DNA of 64,000 bases from CBDFNC01 sp965249895 (GTDB lineage Bacteria; Pseudomonadota; Gammaproteobacteria; Enterobacterales; CBDFNC01), in contig CBDFNC010000005.1 in the NCBI GenBank assembly GCA_965249895.1, forward strand, positions 1,736,001-1,800,000, written 5' to 3'. Positions 43,199-51,985 of the stretch are shown here, in pieces (position 1 is the stretch's first letter; each line of letters starts with the position of its first letter). A model generated the notes under the pieces. The model was not told where the DNA came from and ran no database searches. It was given only the letters and a program-made list of their open reading frames with translations. Made by a program: the position numbers and the translations under genes.

Positions 43199-43250
43199 AT
43201 CGGGATCCCCGCATTTGCGGGGAAAACAAGAATGCCGGTTATTCCGGGTA
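43199..43250. repeat. REP-type palindromic element
   Basis: Contains the palindrome CCCCGCATTTGCGGGG (43206-43221) followed by AAAACAAGAATGCCGG. This reads as the widespread GIPAFAGKT-type intergenic repeat when translated. It lies between the RAYT relic and the end of cysQ. Confidence 0.75.
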
Positions 43251-44009
43251 TTTCACCTCAAAATAAGGATTCAGTAGGGATTCCTGGAAGTTGTAGCGAA
43301 GTGGGGTTTTATCCAGCTTCTGTACAATCGCTCCAGCCTTCTCTGCCACACAGTGGCCTGCACCTGTATCCCAGTTCATGGTTGGGCCTAATCTTGGGTA
43401 CATATGGGCCAGACCTTCGGCTACCATGCAAAACTTCAAAGAGCTGCCAACGGGTACGATTTCATATTCACCCAGCTGAGCTAAATATTCAGCCATATCC
43501 GGGCTAGGATGAGAGCGACTGCCAACGACTTTCAGCACTTCGCCCGGCTTTGGTTGAGTAATTTCAAGTTTTCTAACTTGCTCACCTTGCTTAAGGTATG
43601 CACCTTCGTCAGAAGCAAAGTACAGCTTCTCCAGTACCGGTGCATACACTACCCCCATCACAGGCAGGTTATTCTCTATCAGGGCGATGTTAACGGTGAA
43701 CTCACCATTTTTCTTAATAAATTCCTTGGTGCCATCCAGGGGATCCACCAACCAGAATCTATTCCATCCCTTACGCTCTTCCCAGGAGATGTTCGCCGCC
43801 TCTTCAGACAATACTGGGATCTCAGGAGTTAGCTTAGTTAGACCCGCGACAATCACCTTATGTGCAGCCAGATCCGCTTCCGTCAGTGGCGATTCATCTG
43901 CCTTGATTTCTACTTTGAAATCTCTTTGATAAATTTCCAGTATGGCTGCCCCAGCCGATACGGAAATATCGCAAATACCTTGTACGAGTTTATTTTCTGA
44001 TATAGCCAT
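43239..44009 (-). CDS. cysQ: 3'(2'),5'-bisphosphate nucleotidase CysQ
   Basis: Removes 3'-phosphoadenosine 5'-phosphate, the inhibitory by-product of PAPS reduction. The 256-residue inositol-monophosphatase-fold protein has the metal-binding VLSEEAANI (Glu69), WLVDPLDGTKEF (Asp89, Asp92) and the C-terminal NWDTGAGHCVAEKAG. It closes the Cys cluster. Its first codons belong to the last copy of a four-copy tandem repeat shared with the end of cysC, and the 3' end touches a REP element. Confidence 0.95.
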   Translation of the reverse strand: MAISENKLVQGICDISVSAGAAILEIYQRDFKVEIKADESPLTEADLAAHKVIVAGLTKLTPEIPVLSEEAANISWEERKGWNRFWLVDPLDGTKEFIKKNGEFTVNIALIENNLPVMGVVYAPVLEKLYFASDEGAYLKQGEQVRKLEITQPKPGEVLKVVGSRSHPSPDMAEYLAQLGEYEIVPVGSSLKFCMVAEGLAHMYPRLGPTMNWDTGAGHCVAEKAGAIVQKLDKTPLRYNFQESLLNPYFEVKYPE

Positions 44010-44206
44010 GATTTTCCAAATAATCGGTGATAATACTTTGAACGAGTTTACTATCTGATATCGCCACGATGTAGCAAATAATCGATAATACTTTGCACGA
44101 GTTTACTATCTGATATCGCCATGATGTAGCAAATAATCGATAATACCTTATCCGAGTTTATTTTCGGATATAGCCATGATTTTCCAAGTAATTGATGATG
44201 ATTTGA
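43984..44206. repeat. Four ~55-bp tandem copies spanning the cysC stop and cysQ start
   Basis: Copies begin near 43984, 44042, 44097 and 44152 (periods 58, 55, 55). The first is the cysQ 5' end, the last is the cysC 3' end, and two lie between. In minus-strand reading, the end of CysC is YLENHGYIRK-stop, and the same YLENHGYIRK-stop is repeated overlapping the first codons of cysQ (MAISENKLVQ). A middle copy reads MAISDSKLVQSIIDYLLHRG. The unit thus carries both the cysC end and the cysQ beginning in overlapping frames. Confidence 0.9.
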
Positions 44207-44760
44207 ACTGTGTTAGCCAGTGGCTGACTGCCATTTTCCACACGTACTTCCGGTGAGACCGGCGCCTCGTAATCTGAGTCGATACCTGTGAAGTTTTTTA
44301 TTTCTCCGGCACGCGCTTTTTTATACAGGCCTTTGGGATCTCTTTGTTCACATATGTCCAAAGGAACGTCGACAAAAACCTCGTTAAACTCACCCTCTCC
44401 CAGTAACTCACGCACCATCTGGCGCTCCTGGCGGTGAGGTGAGATAAAGGCGGTGAGAACAATAAGGCCGGCATCGACCATCAGCTTAGCCACTTCACCG
44501 ATACGGCGAATATTCTCTTTTCTGTCTTGTTCGGAAAAACCCAGGTCACCACATAAGCCATGACGCACGTTATCACCATCGAGCAAATAAGTATGAAAAC
44601 CCTGCTTAACCAGCTCCTGCTCTACGGCGCCCGCCACGGTAGACTTACCAGCACCACTTAACCCGGTAAACCAAAGTACACAGGGCTTTTGCCCCTTTTG
44701 TTCACTGCGTGTGGATTTATCCACATGAAACTGGTGCCACACTACGTTGTCGTCTGCCAT
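44158..44760 (-). CDS. cysC: Adenylylsulfate kinase CysC
   Basis: Phosphorylates APS to PAPS. The 200-residue protein (E. coli 201) has Walker A GLSGAGKST at 33-41, the APS-binding loop DGDNVRHGLCGDLGFSEQDR (residues 61-80), and FVDVPLDICEQRDPKGLYKKARAG. It follows the SLC13 permease gene and precedes cysQ; its last codons form the upstream-most copy of the junction repeat. Confidence 0.96.
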   Translation of the reverse strand: MADDNVVWHQFHVDKSTRSEQKGQKPCVLWFTGLSGAGKSTVAGAVEQELVKQGFHTYLLDGDNVRHGLCGDLGFSEQDRKENIRRIGEVAKLMVDAGLIVLTAFISPHRQERQMVRELLGEGEFNEVFVDVPLDICEQRDPKGLYKKARAGEIKNFTGIDSDYEAPVSPEVRVENGSQPLANTVQIIINYLENHGYIRK

Positions 44761-44776
44761 TGTTAACCCTAAACGT

Positions 44777-46501
44777 TTAAAACGGAAATAAAACCGGGAT
44801 AGTCATCAACACCACGCTTGAATAAGCGATTGAGGTCGGGATCCCTATTTTCAAGTAATCTTTTAGCTGGTAATTTCCGGCGCTATATACCATTAAATTG
44901 GTTTGATAACCATAAGGGGAAATAAAACTGGCGCTGGCGCCGAATATCACCGCCATAATAAAGGGCATAGGACTCACGTCGTACCCCAGCGCCATACTAT
45001 AAGCGATGGGAAAGGCCAATGCGGCGGCCGCATTGTTGGTGATCAATTCGGTCAACAGCAAGGTCGCCAGATAAATAGCCACAAATGCGCCCACCACTCC
45101 CCAGCCATTAAATGTGTGGTGGAAAAAGTCCCCCATCTGTTGGGCCAGTCCGGAATTAGTCATCATCTGTGCGATGGACAAAGCCGATCCCACCACGATC
45201 CAGATTTCAAAGGGAAAGCGCCGCTTTATTTCCACCATGCTCAGCGTACCTGTGGCCAGCAAAGCCAACAATAAAATTATCAGTCCCTTTATCAGGGGGA
45301 ACACGCCTGAGATAGCCAGGCCAATCACAGCGGCAAAACCCAGAATAACGCCAAGGCTACCTTTCTTGTCCAGCCGGGTACTGGCGTCCAGGCCACTTAC
45401 CACAACAAACTCTTTACCCAGTCGTTTGCTCTTATGAAACTGTTTTCCCGGGGCCAGCAATAATGTATCCCCTTCCCTCAGGCGCACATTACCTAAACCT
45501 CCGCCCAAAGGTGTGTGTCCACGGCGTATGGCCACCACAACCGCATCAAACTCTTCACGAAATTGACACTCTTTAATGCTCTTTCCTTTAATAGAGGCGC
45601 TGTGACTTACGATCACTTCCACCAGGTTCTGTCCCTTTAATCTATGCTCAGCAAACAGCTCTAACCCGGGAAAGTCCTGTAATACACCGACACTCTCTAC
45701 TTCGCCACAAAACAGCAATACGTCGTTGGCTTTGATTTCATCCTTGGGAGAAACAGGGCAGATTTTTTCCCCGTCTCGTAGTATTTCTGCCAGGAATAAC
45801 TGTTGCAGGTTACGCAATCCATTTTCAGCTACCGTTTTACCGATCAGCGGTGAACCGTAATTAACCCTGCCCTCCAGAAAGTAGTTCGCCAGTTCCCGGG
45901 GTTCCCCTCTGTTATCTGGCAAACTGGGGCTAAGTATTAATAAAACCGACATGCCCGCAACCAAGCCTGCCAATCCCACTAGGGTAAATTCAAAGAACCC
46001 CAGGCTTGGCAGGCCGGCGTCCACCACAAAGCTGTTGACGATAAGGTTGGTAGAGGTGCCGATTAACGTCAGGGTACCACCGAAGATGGCTGCATAAGAA
46101 AGCGGGATCAGCAACTTCGAAGGAGGGTGATTGCTGTTACGCTTTATCGCCCCAATCAATGACGACACAACCGCCGTGTTATTGGTAAAAGATGACAGAA
46201 AGGCAGTGGATAAGCCTAGCTTAGCCACCACCGTTATATAACCGCCGGTGGACAACTGCTGGCTCACCCAGGAAATAAGCCTGGTTTTTTCCATGGCGGT
46301 GGAGATCACCAGCAGCAATACCAGGGTCAGTAGGGAGGAATTGGAAAAGTTAGCCGCCACATCGGGCAGACTCACTAATCCACCCAAATAACAGCCTAAT
46401 ACCGCACCACCAAACAGCATGGCGGGTCTTAACTTACTGGTGATAAGTAATATCACCAGTAACACCAATACGCCCAGAACCAATCCCTGGTCAAACGTCA
46501 T
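44777..46501 (-). CDS. SLC13 (DASS)-type permease with TrkA-C domains, probable sulfate transporter
   Basis: A 574-residue inner-membrane protein with about ten to twelve membrane segments split by two RCK/TrkA-C domains (roughly residues 210-370, seen as VNYGSPLIGKTVAENGL and VSHSASIKGKSIKECQF). The DASS motifs STSTNL-like GTSTNLIVNSF and SFISPYGYQTNLMVY mark the two halves. Proteins of this layout are sodium-linked sulfate carriers in bacteria and algae (SLT/SAC1 type). Standing between cysN and cysC strongly suggests sulfate import. No CysPTWA genes are present here. Confidence 0.85.
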   Translation of the reverse strand: MTFDQGLVLGVLVLLVILLITSKLRPAMLFGGAVLGCYLGGLVSLPDVAANFSNSSLLTLVLLLVISTAMEKTRLISWVSQQLSTGGYITVVAKLGLSTAFLSSFTNNTAVVSSLIGAIKRNSNHPPSKLLIPLSYAAIFGGTLTLIGTSTNLIVNSFVVDAGLPSLGFFEFTLVGLAGLVAGMSVLLILSPSLPDNRGEPRELANYFLEGRVNYGSPLIGKTVAENGLRNLQQLFLAEILRDGEKICPVSPKDEIKANDVLLFCGEVESVGVLQDFPGLELFAEHRLKGQNLVEVIVSHSASIKGKSIKECQFREEFDAVVVAIRRGHTPLGGGLGNVRLREGDTLLLAPGKQFHKSKRLGKEFVVVSGLDASTRLDKKGSLGVILGFAAVIGLAISGVFPLIKGLIILLLALLATGTLSMVEIKRRFPFEIWIVVGSALSIAQMMTNSGLAQQMGDFFHHTFNGWGVVGAFVAIYLATLLLTELITNNAAAALAFPIAYSMALGYDVSPMPFIMAVIFGASASFISPYGYQTNLMVYSAGNYQLKDYLKIGIPTSIAYSSVVLMTIPVLFPF

Positions 46502-46504
46502 TAA

Positions 46505-47929
46505 TTACTTCTCCGCTAACTTGCTAAGGTCAATAGCTTGCCAGTGTGGGAAGTGTTTACGCACTAAGCCATTAAACTCCAGCTCAAATTCGCTAAAGTG
46601 ATGATGCCGCTCGGATGCTGTCACGGTTTTGGAAATCATACCCGCACCAACGGTCACATTGGTCAAACGGTCGATAATGATAAAGCTGCCGGTCTGGCGA
46701 ACTTCATCGTATAGATCAAACGCGATTTGCTCTTCCAGGTGAACCTGACAAACGCCGATTTCGTTTAGTTCCAGCTTGTCTGCATCAGCCTGCTGTAATG
46801 TATTCACATCCACCGTATGCAGGACTTCTTCCACTATACCCGGCGTTTGTTTGGACGCGGCTTTGAAATCATATTGTCTGCCCGCAACCAGGGCATCTTC
46901 CGACATCCAAACAATCGAAGCTTCAAACGCATTACTGAGATGACTTCTGGCTTCATCTCGAACCAGGACGTCACCACGACTAATATCGATTTCATCTTTC
47001 AGTGTTAATGTGATTGCTTGTCCGGCAAATGCACTGTCCAGTTCACCGTCAAAGGTCACTATAGACTCTACCTTCGAGCTCTTACCCGACGGCAGCACAG
47101 TGATCTCATCTCCTTTGTTGATGGTGCCACTGGCGATGGTGCCGCAGAATCCACGGAAATCCAGGTTAGGACGGTTGACATATTGCACCGGTAACCGGAA
47201 TGACTTATTGCCCAGCTCAGCTTCAACCTGAACCGTTTCAAGGATAGGTAATAAAGACTCACCTTTATACCAGGGCATAGATGGGCTGCTAGTCACAACA
47301 TTGTCACCCTTAAGGGCGGACAGAGGCACAAACTGAATATCTATTTCACCCAGGCCTTGGGCAAACTCCAGGTAGGCCGCCTTGATCTGCTCATAGGTGT
47401 CTTCTGAGAAGTCCACCAGATCCATTTTGTTGACGGCTACCACAAAATGTTTGATACCCAGCAATGAAGCAATAAAGCTGTGGCGTTTGGTTTGCGTCAG
47501 CACGCCTTGGCGGGCATCGATTAAGATCACCGCCAGATCACAGGTTGATGCACCCGTGGCCATATTTCGTGTGTATTGCTCGTGTCCTGGGGTATCCGCA
47601 ATAATAAATTTGCGTTTAGCCGTCGAAAAGTAGCGGTAAGCCACGTCTATGGTAATACCTTGCTCACGCTCTGCCGCCAGACCATCTACCAACAGGGCCA
47701 GATCCAACTCTTCCCCCGCATTACCCATTTTCTGACTATCTGAATGTAATGTCGCCAGCTGATCTTCATAAATTTGTGCGGAATCATGTAACAAGCGCCC
47801 GATAAGTGTGCTCTTACCGTCATCAACGCTGCCACAGGTTAACAAACGCAGCATGCTCTTATGCTGCTGATCCGCCAGATACTCTTCAATACCTTTGCTT
47901 TCGATTTCTTCTGCTATATAAGTGTTCAT
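46505..47929 (-). CDS. cysN: Sulfate adenylyltransferase subunit 1 (GTPase) CysN
   Basis: GTP-driven partner of CysD in making APS from ATP and sulfate. At 474 residues it matches E. coli (475) and lacks a fused CysC domain. GTPase motifs are GSVDDGKSTLIGRLL near 33-47, ADTPGHEQYTRNM (G3) and AVNKMDLVDF (G4), with EF-Tu-like beta domains after. It starts 11 nt after cysD and is followed 3 nt later by the SLC13 gene. Confidence 0.97.
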   Translation of the reverse strand: MNTYIAEEIESKGIEEYLADQQHKSMLRLLTCGSVDDGKSTLIGRLLHDSAQIYEDQLATLHSDSQKMGNAGEELDLALLVDGLAAEREQGITIDVAYRYFSTAKRKFIIADTPGHEQYTRNMATGASTCDLAVILIDARQGVLTQTKRHSFIASLLGIKHFVVAVNKMDLVDFSEDTYEQIKAAYLEFAQGLGEIDIQFVPLSALKGDNVVTSSPSMPWYKGESLLPILETVQVEAELGNKSFRLPVQYVNRPNLDFRGFCGTIASGTINKGDEITVLPSGKSSKVESIVTFDGELDSAFAGQAITLTLKDEIDISRGDVLVRDEARSHLSNAFEASIVWMSEDALVAGRQYDFKAASKQTPGIVEEVLHTVDVNTLQQADADKLELNEIGVCQVHLEEQIAFDLYDEVRQTGSFIIIDRLTNVTVGAGMISKTVTASERHHHFSEFELEFNGLVRKHFPHWQAIDLSKLAEK

Positions 47930-47940
47930 TTCCGGCTCCC

Positions 47941-48849
47941 TTAGAAATAACCCTGGCGCTTTTTCAGCTCCATGGATGCGGATTGGTCGTTATCGATAAC
48001 ACGACCCTGACGCTCGCTGGTTTTTGCCACCAGCATCTCCTCGATGATTTCGGGAAGGGTCTCGGCCTCAGAATTTATGGCGCCGGTCAGCGGGTAACAA
48101 CCCAAGGTACGGAAACGTACTTTTTCCATCGTTGGTACTTCACCCGGCTCGAGGGGCAAACGCTCATCATCAACCATGATCTTAACGCCATCACGCACCA
48201 CCACAGGGCGCTCTTTAGCCAGGTACAGAGGTACTATTTCAATTCCTTCGGAATAGATATACTGCCAGATGTCCAACTCGGTCCAGTTTGACAGCGGGAA
48301 TACGCGGATGCTTTCCCCTTTGTTAACTTGGCCGTTATAGGTATTCCAAAGCTCGGGACGCTGGTTTTTAGGATCCCATCTGTGGTTTTTGTCGCGGAAG
48401 GAATAAACCCGCTCTTTAGCACGAGATTTCTCTTCGTCACGACGAGCACCGCCAAACGCCGCATCAAACTTATACTTGTTTAACGCCTGCTTCAGGCCTT
48501 CCGTCTTCATGATATCCGTGTGTTTACCACTACCATGGACAAAAGGGTTGATATTCATCGCCAACCCATCCGGGTTCTTATGCACGATCAGATCGAAGCC
48601 GTATTTTTTGGCCATCTCATCACGAAATGCGATCATCTCCTTAAATTTCCAGGTGGTATCCACGTGCAATAAAGGAAACGGGATCTTGCCGGGGTAAAAG
48701 GCCTTACGCGCCAGGTGCAGCATGACTGCAGAATCTTTACCCACAGAATACATCATTACTGGGTTATCAAATTCGGCGGCTACTTCGCGTATGATATGTA
48801 TACTCTCAGCTTCCAACTGTTTAAGGTGTGTTAACCTTTGTTGGTCCAT
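47941..48849 (-). CDS. cysD: Sulfate adenylyltransferase subunit 2 CysD
   Basis: Catalytic subunit of ATP sulfurylase. The 302-residue protein (same length as E. coli) has the PP-loop SVGKDSAVML at 36-45, HVDTTWKFKEMI, the strongly conserved FDAAFGGARRDEEKSRAKER and a C-terminal RQGRVIDND. The ATG at 48849 has GGAG six bases upstream. It lies between cysG and cysN. Confidence 0.97.
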   Translation of the reverse strand: MDQQRLTHLKQLEAESIHIIREVAAEFDNPVMMYSVGKDSAVMLHLARKAFYPGKIPFPLLHVDTTWKFKEMIAFRDEMAKKYGFDLIVHKNPDGLAMNINPFVHGSGKHTDIMKTEGLKQALNKYKFDAAFGGARRDEEKSRAKERVYSFRDKNHRWDPKNQRPELWNTYNGQVNKGESIRVFPLSNWTELDIWQYIYSEGIEIVPLYLAKERPVVVRDGVKIMVDDERLPLEPGEVPTMEKVRFRTLGCYPLTGAINSEAETLPEIIEEMLVAKTSERQGRVIDNDQSASMELKKRQGYF

Positions 48850-48860
48850 TTTTTACTCCG

Positions 48861-50279
48861 TTAGGCAAGATTAACTAAAAAGGGGTTATCACTGGGATCG
48901 GCGACTTGTTCACCGTTAAACCACGCCAACTTGTCGGCCAGAGCAACCACTTCCCCTACAATAATTAAAGCAGGTGCAGCAACTCCCTGACCAAGTTCAG
49001 GTAATTTAGCTAAATTCCCAATAATCGTTTTCTGTTGTTGGCTCGTTCCTTTGGACACGATAGCAACCGGTGTTTCCGGGTCACGGCCATTTGATAATAA
49101 TTTTTGTCTTATGTGCTCAGACCTCAGCAGACCCATATAAAAGACCACGGTTTGGTTTTCACGCGCCAGCGATGGCCACTCTATGGAATTGCCATTTTCA
49201 CGACAGTGGCCGGTAACAAACACCACGGACTGAGCATAATCTCTGTGGGTGAGTGGAATACCCGCATAGCTCGAACAGCCTGATGCCGCCGTAATGCCGG
49301 GCACCACTTGAAATTCAATTTGGTGCTCCACCAGAACTTCCAACTCTTCACCGCCGCGGCCAAACATAAAGGGATCTCCACCTTTCAGGCGCACCACTTT
49401 CTTACCCTGCTTGGCAAACTTAACCAGCAGTGCATTGGTTTCCTCTTGCGGTACGCTGTGAAAGCCAGCCGCTTTTCCAACGGAAATACGTTCTGCATCA
49501 CGGCGAACCAATTCAATCACTTCACTGGATACCAGCTGGTCGTGTAATACCACGTCGGCTTGCTGCATAACCTGTAACGCTTTAAGGGTTAACAATGAAG
49601 GGTCACCGGGTCCTGCGCCTACCAGGGCAACCTCACCTTTCAGCTCCATGTTATTCAGCCCCTGCTCCATCTTCTCCAGGGCTTTGTGCTGCTGACCTTT
49701 TTCAAGCAAGCTGGCCACTTCACCGCGACCGAACAGCTTTTCCCAATAGGCTCTTCGCGCGTCCATACTCGGCAGCGCTTGTTTCACCCGGTTGCGAAAA
49801 TTACCCGAGATACTGGCCAGCTTACCTATATGCATAGGTAACAGGGACTCCAGCTTCTCCCGGATCAAGCGCGCTAATACGGGCGCTTTACCACCGCTGG
49901 AAATTGCCACCATAATCGGCGATCTGTCGACAATAGAAGGCATGATAAAACTGGAACGTACGGGATCGTCCACTACGTTAACCAGAATATCCTTCCTGTT
50001 GGCGCTTTGATAAACCAGGGCATTCACTGCCAAATCATCAGTTGCCGCTATGACCAGCCAAGCCCCGTCCAATAATTCTGGCTGATAGCTTCCGGTAACC
50101 AGAGTTAACTTTTTCGTCTCTGACCAGTAAACCAGCTCAGGGTGAAAATCCAACGCACAGGCTGTGACATTAGCGCCGGCATTTAGCAGTAAGCGGATTT
50201 TGCGTAAAGCTATTTCTCCACCGCCTACAACCAGGCAATGTCTGTCGTTAAGCTTTGTAAAAATAGGTAAATAGTCCAT
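48861..50279 (-). CDS. cysG: Sirohaem synthase CysG (uroporphyrinogen methyltransferase fused to dehydrogenase/ferrochelatase)
   Basis: Makes sirohaem, the cofactor of the sulfite reductase CysI, from uroporphyrinogen III. The N-terminal half is the NAD-dependent dehydrogenase/ferrochelatase (VVGGGEIALRK near 17-27), and the C-terminal half is the SAM-dependent methyltransferase (GEVALVGAGPGDPSLLT, then RLKGGDPFMFGRGGEE). The ATG at 50279 gives 472 residues starting MDYLPIFTKL, matching the E. coli MDHLPIFCQL; longer in-frame extensions are not conserved. All catalytic regions look intact. It lies upstream of cysD. Confidence 0.95.
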   Translation of the reverse strand: MDYLPIFTKLNDRHCLVVGGGEIALRKIRLLLNAGANVTACALDFHPELVYWSETKKLTLVTGSYQPELLDGAWLVIAATDDLAVNALVYQSANRKDILVNVVDDPVRSSFIMPSIVDRSPIMVAISSGGKAPVLARLIREKLESLLPMHIGKLASISGNFRNRVKQALPSMDARRAYWEKLFGRGEVASLLEKGQQHKALEKMEQGLNNMELKGEVALVGAGPGDPSLLTLKALQVMQQADVVLHDQLVSSEVIELVRRDAERISVGKAAGFHSVPQEETNALLVKFAKQGKKVVRLKGGDPFMFGRGGEELEVLVEHQIEFQVVPGITAASGCSSYAGIPLTHRDYAQSVVFVTGHCRENGNSIEWPSLARENQTVVFYMGLLRSEHIRQKLLSNGRDPETPVAIVSKGTSQQQKTIIGNLAKLPELGQGVAAPALIIVGEVVALADKLAWFNGEQVADPSDNPFLVNLA

Positions 50280-50554
50280 CTGCCATACCAGCAACGTCAA
50301 TAGCTTGCCACTATAAATTGTGAGGACTACATCGTAAAATAATAAAAATAACTTTTTAATCACCTATTGGAATAAGTCTTTAGTTTTTTATAACCGATGT
50401 AACTAAATGATTTTTTCCAAACGAGACAAGCTAATTAGTAATCTCACGAATCGATAAATCGGCTTATTCCACAAGAAGGTTGGCTTAAACCTCTTACAGC
50501 AGAGTCATTTAAACCGGAGGGTAATGATATAAAATTTATCTTGCCGTGACAATA

Positions 50555-50980
50555 TCACGATTCATCATGCTGGATCAGCAGCACAGACATTAGATCCTTC
50601 CAGGTGACGATTCCTTTTATCCGTTTCTTTCCTGCCACCCCATCGACTACAGGGAAGCAACCTATTCCCTGCTCCAGCATCTCTTCGGCGGCTTGTTCCA
50701 CAGTGCATGACGATGTAACAGTGAAAGGATGGCGGGTCATAATTTGATGGGCGCGACGATTAACAGTTTCCCTGTCTCTCGGCAATTCGGCGGCACTACC
50801 AAAATAAGGGCTGATTGCACGCAGCAGGTCCCGCTCACTGATCACTCCGGTGAGTTCTTCATCGTCCAGTACCAATAAATGATGAAACGGGGCTTGATCG
50901 AAGATATCCTTCACCAACGAAAGGCGGTCATCCATTTGAACTGACACCACCCTGAGGGTCATGACATCGGCAATCAACAT
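50555..50980 (-). CDS. Tandem CBS-domain protein
   Basis: A 141-residue protein made only of two CBS domains (about 1-60 and 75-135), with typical segments VISERDLLRA and GIGCFPVVD followed by GIVTWKDLM. Such modules bind adenosyl ligands (AMP, ATP, SAM) and often regulate enzymes or transporters. The ATG at 50980 has GGAG eight bases upstream. Its location between cysH and cysG, on the same strand, hints at a link to sulfate assimilation, whose intermediates are adenosyl nucleotides; that is inference. Confidence 0.8.
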   Translation of the reverse strand: MLIADVMTLRVVSVQMDDRLSLVKDIFDQAPFHHLLVLDDEELTGVISERDLLRAISPYFGSAAELPRDRETVNRRAHQIMTRHPFTVTSSCTVEQAAEEMLEQGIGCFPVVDGVAGKKRIKGIVTWKDLMSVLLIQHDES

Positions 50981-51190
50981 AGCGGTTCTCCAAACTCTAA
51001 GCCTGCTTTAACATTAACATACTGGCTTCGGACAAAACGCGATAACAAATCAAATATTGCTGCTAATCACCCTGAAATAAAACAATAAGCTATTTCTTTG
51101 CCAAACCTTAAAGATAGAGGAGCAGAAAAGTTGTTTTTCACACAACTGAAATGTAGGGCTTTTGAAAGTAAAGGGAAAACGAATAATAAC

Positions 51191-51216
51191 AACAAAACGC
51201 CCTAAGGCGCTTTGTT
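51191..51216 (-). terminator. Terminator after cysH
   Basis: Stem AACAAAACGCC/GGCGCTTTGTT (one mismatch-type wobble) with a CTAA loop, just past the cysH stop, followed by T-rich sequence on the minus strand. It separates cysJIH from the CBS gene. Confidence 0.7.
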
Positions 51217-51223
51217 AAACAGC

Positions 51224-51985
51224 TTAAATACCACTGCCATCGACTTCGGCATTCTCTTCGTGGATACCGCACTCACGCTTGAGGCCAAAGAAACGGGTAT
51301 CTTCTTCTTCCATGCCTAATTCCAGCGGCCGTGAGGTCTGAACATCACCAACTGAGACATAACCCTGATCCCACAGTGGGTGGTAAGGTAAGTCGTGTTC
51401 TTTCAGGTAGTAATGCACATCCTTATTCGACCAGTCGATAATAGGCAAAAACTTAAAGCAACCATTTTGGATCCCCAGTACGGGTAAGGTTTCCCGGCTG
51501 GAGGACTGACTACGGCGCAAACCGGAAAACCAGGTTTTTGTATCCAGTTCCTTAAACGCCCGCTTCATGGGCTCGACCTTGTTTATCTGGTTGTAACGGG
51601 TGAGACCTTCAACCCCATTTTCCCATAACTTTCCAAAGCGAGCCTCCTGCCATGCCGCAGAATGTTCGGCCCGGTAGGTTTTCAGATTCAGCTTAAGCCG
51701 CTTCGTTAATTCATCGATAAACTGATAGGTCTCCGGAAACAGGTAACCCGTGTCCGTTAATACCACCGGCATATCCGGCTTATACTGGGTCAGCAAGTGT
51801 AAACACACCGCAGACTGGATACCGAAACTGGATGACAGTACAAAGTTATCATCTAGGTTACGCAGTGCCCACTCGATGCGCTGCCCGGCATTCATCTGCT
51901 CTAACTCTTGATTGATGACTTGTAGCTCGGCAGCGCGCTGTGCGCTATCCAGAGCAAGCAAGCCATCCAGATTCAAATTACCCAT
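51224..51985 (-). CDS. cysH: Phosphoadenylylsulfate reductase CysH
   Basis: Reduces PAPS to sulfite using thioredoxin or glutaredoxin. From the ATG at 51985 the product has 253 residues (E. coli 244). The PP-loop-like SSFGIQSAV and the TDTGYLFPETY segment are present; the catalytic Cys239 is in ECGIHEEN near the C-terminus. It lacks the extra Cys pairs that bind a 4Fe-4S cluster in APS reductases, so it is the PAPS type, consistent with cysC and cysQ nearby. The start overlaps the cysI stop by 8 nt. Confidence 0.95.
   Translation of the reverse strand: MGNLNLDGLLALDSAQRAAELQVINQELEQMNAGQRIEWALRNLDDNFVLSSSFGIQSAVCLHLLTQYKPDMPVVLTDTGYLFPETYQFIDELTKRLKLNLKTYRAEHSAAWQEARFGKLWENGVEGLTRYNQINKVEPMKRAFKELDTKTWFSGLRRSQSSSRETLPVLGIQNGCFKFLPIIDWSNKDVHYYLKEHDLPYHPLWDQGYVSVGDVQTSRPLELGMEEEDTRFFGLKRECGIHEENAEVDGSGI

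Noticed and set aside
43199..43250. CRISPR-like palindromic repeat
   Set aside because: Single copy with no spacer-repeat periodicity and no cas genes; it fits a REP element.
43187..43507. Plus-strand frame beginning MHSKIGIPAFAGKTR
   Set aside because: The GIPAFAGKT string is the well-known false translation of a REP element; the rest is antisense to cysQ.
43984..44206. CRISPR array at cysC-cysQ
   Set aside because: The units are contiguous, without unique spacers, and contain coding sequence of the flanking genes.
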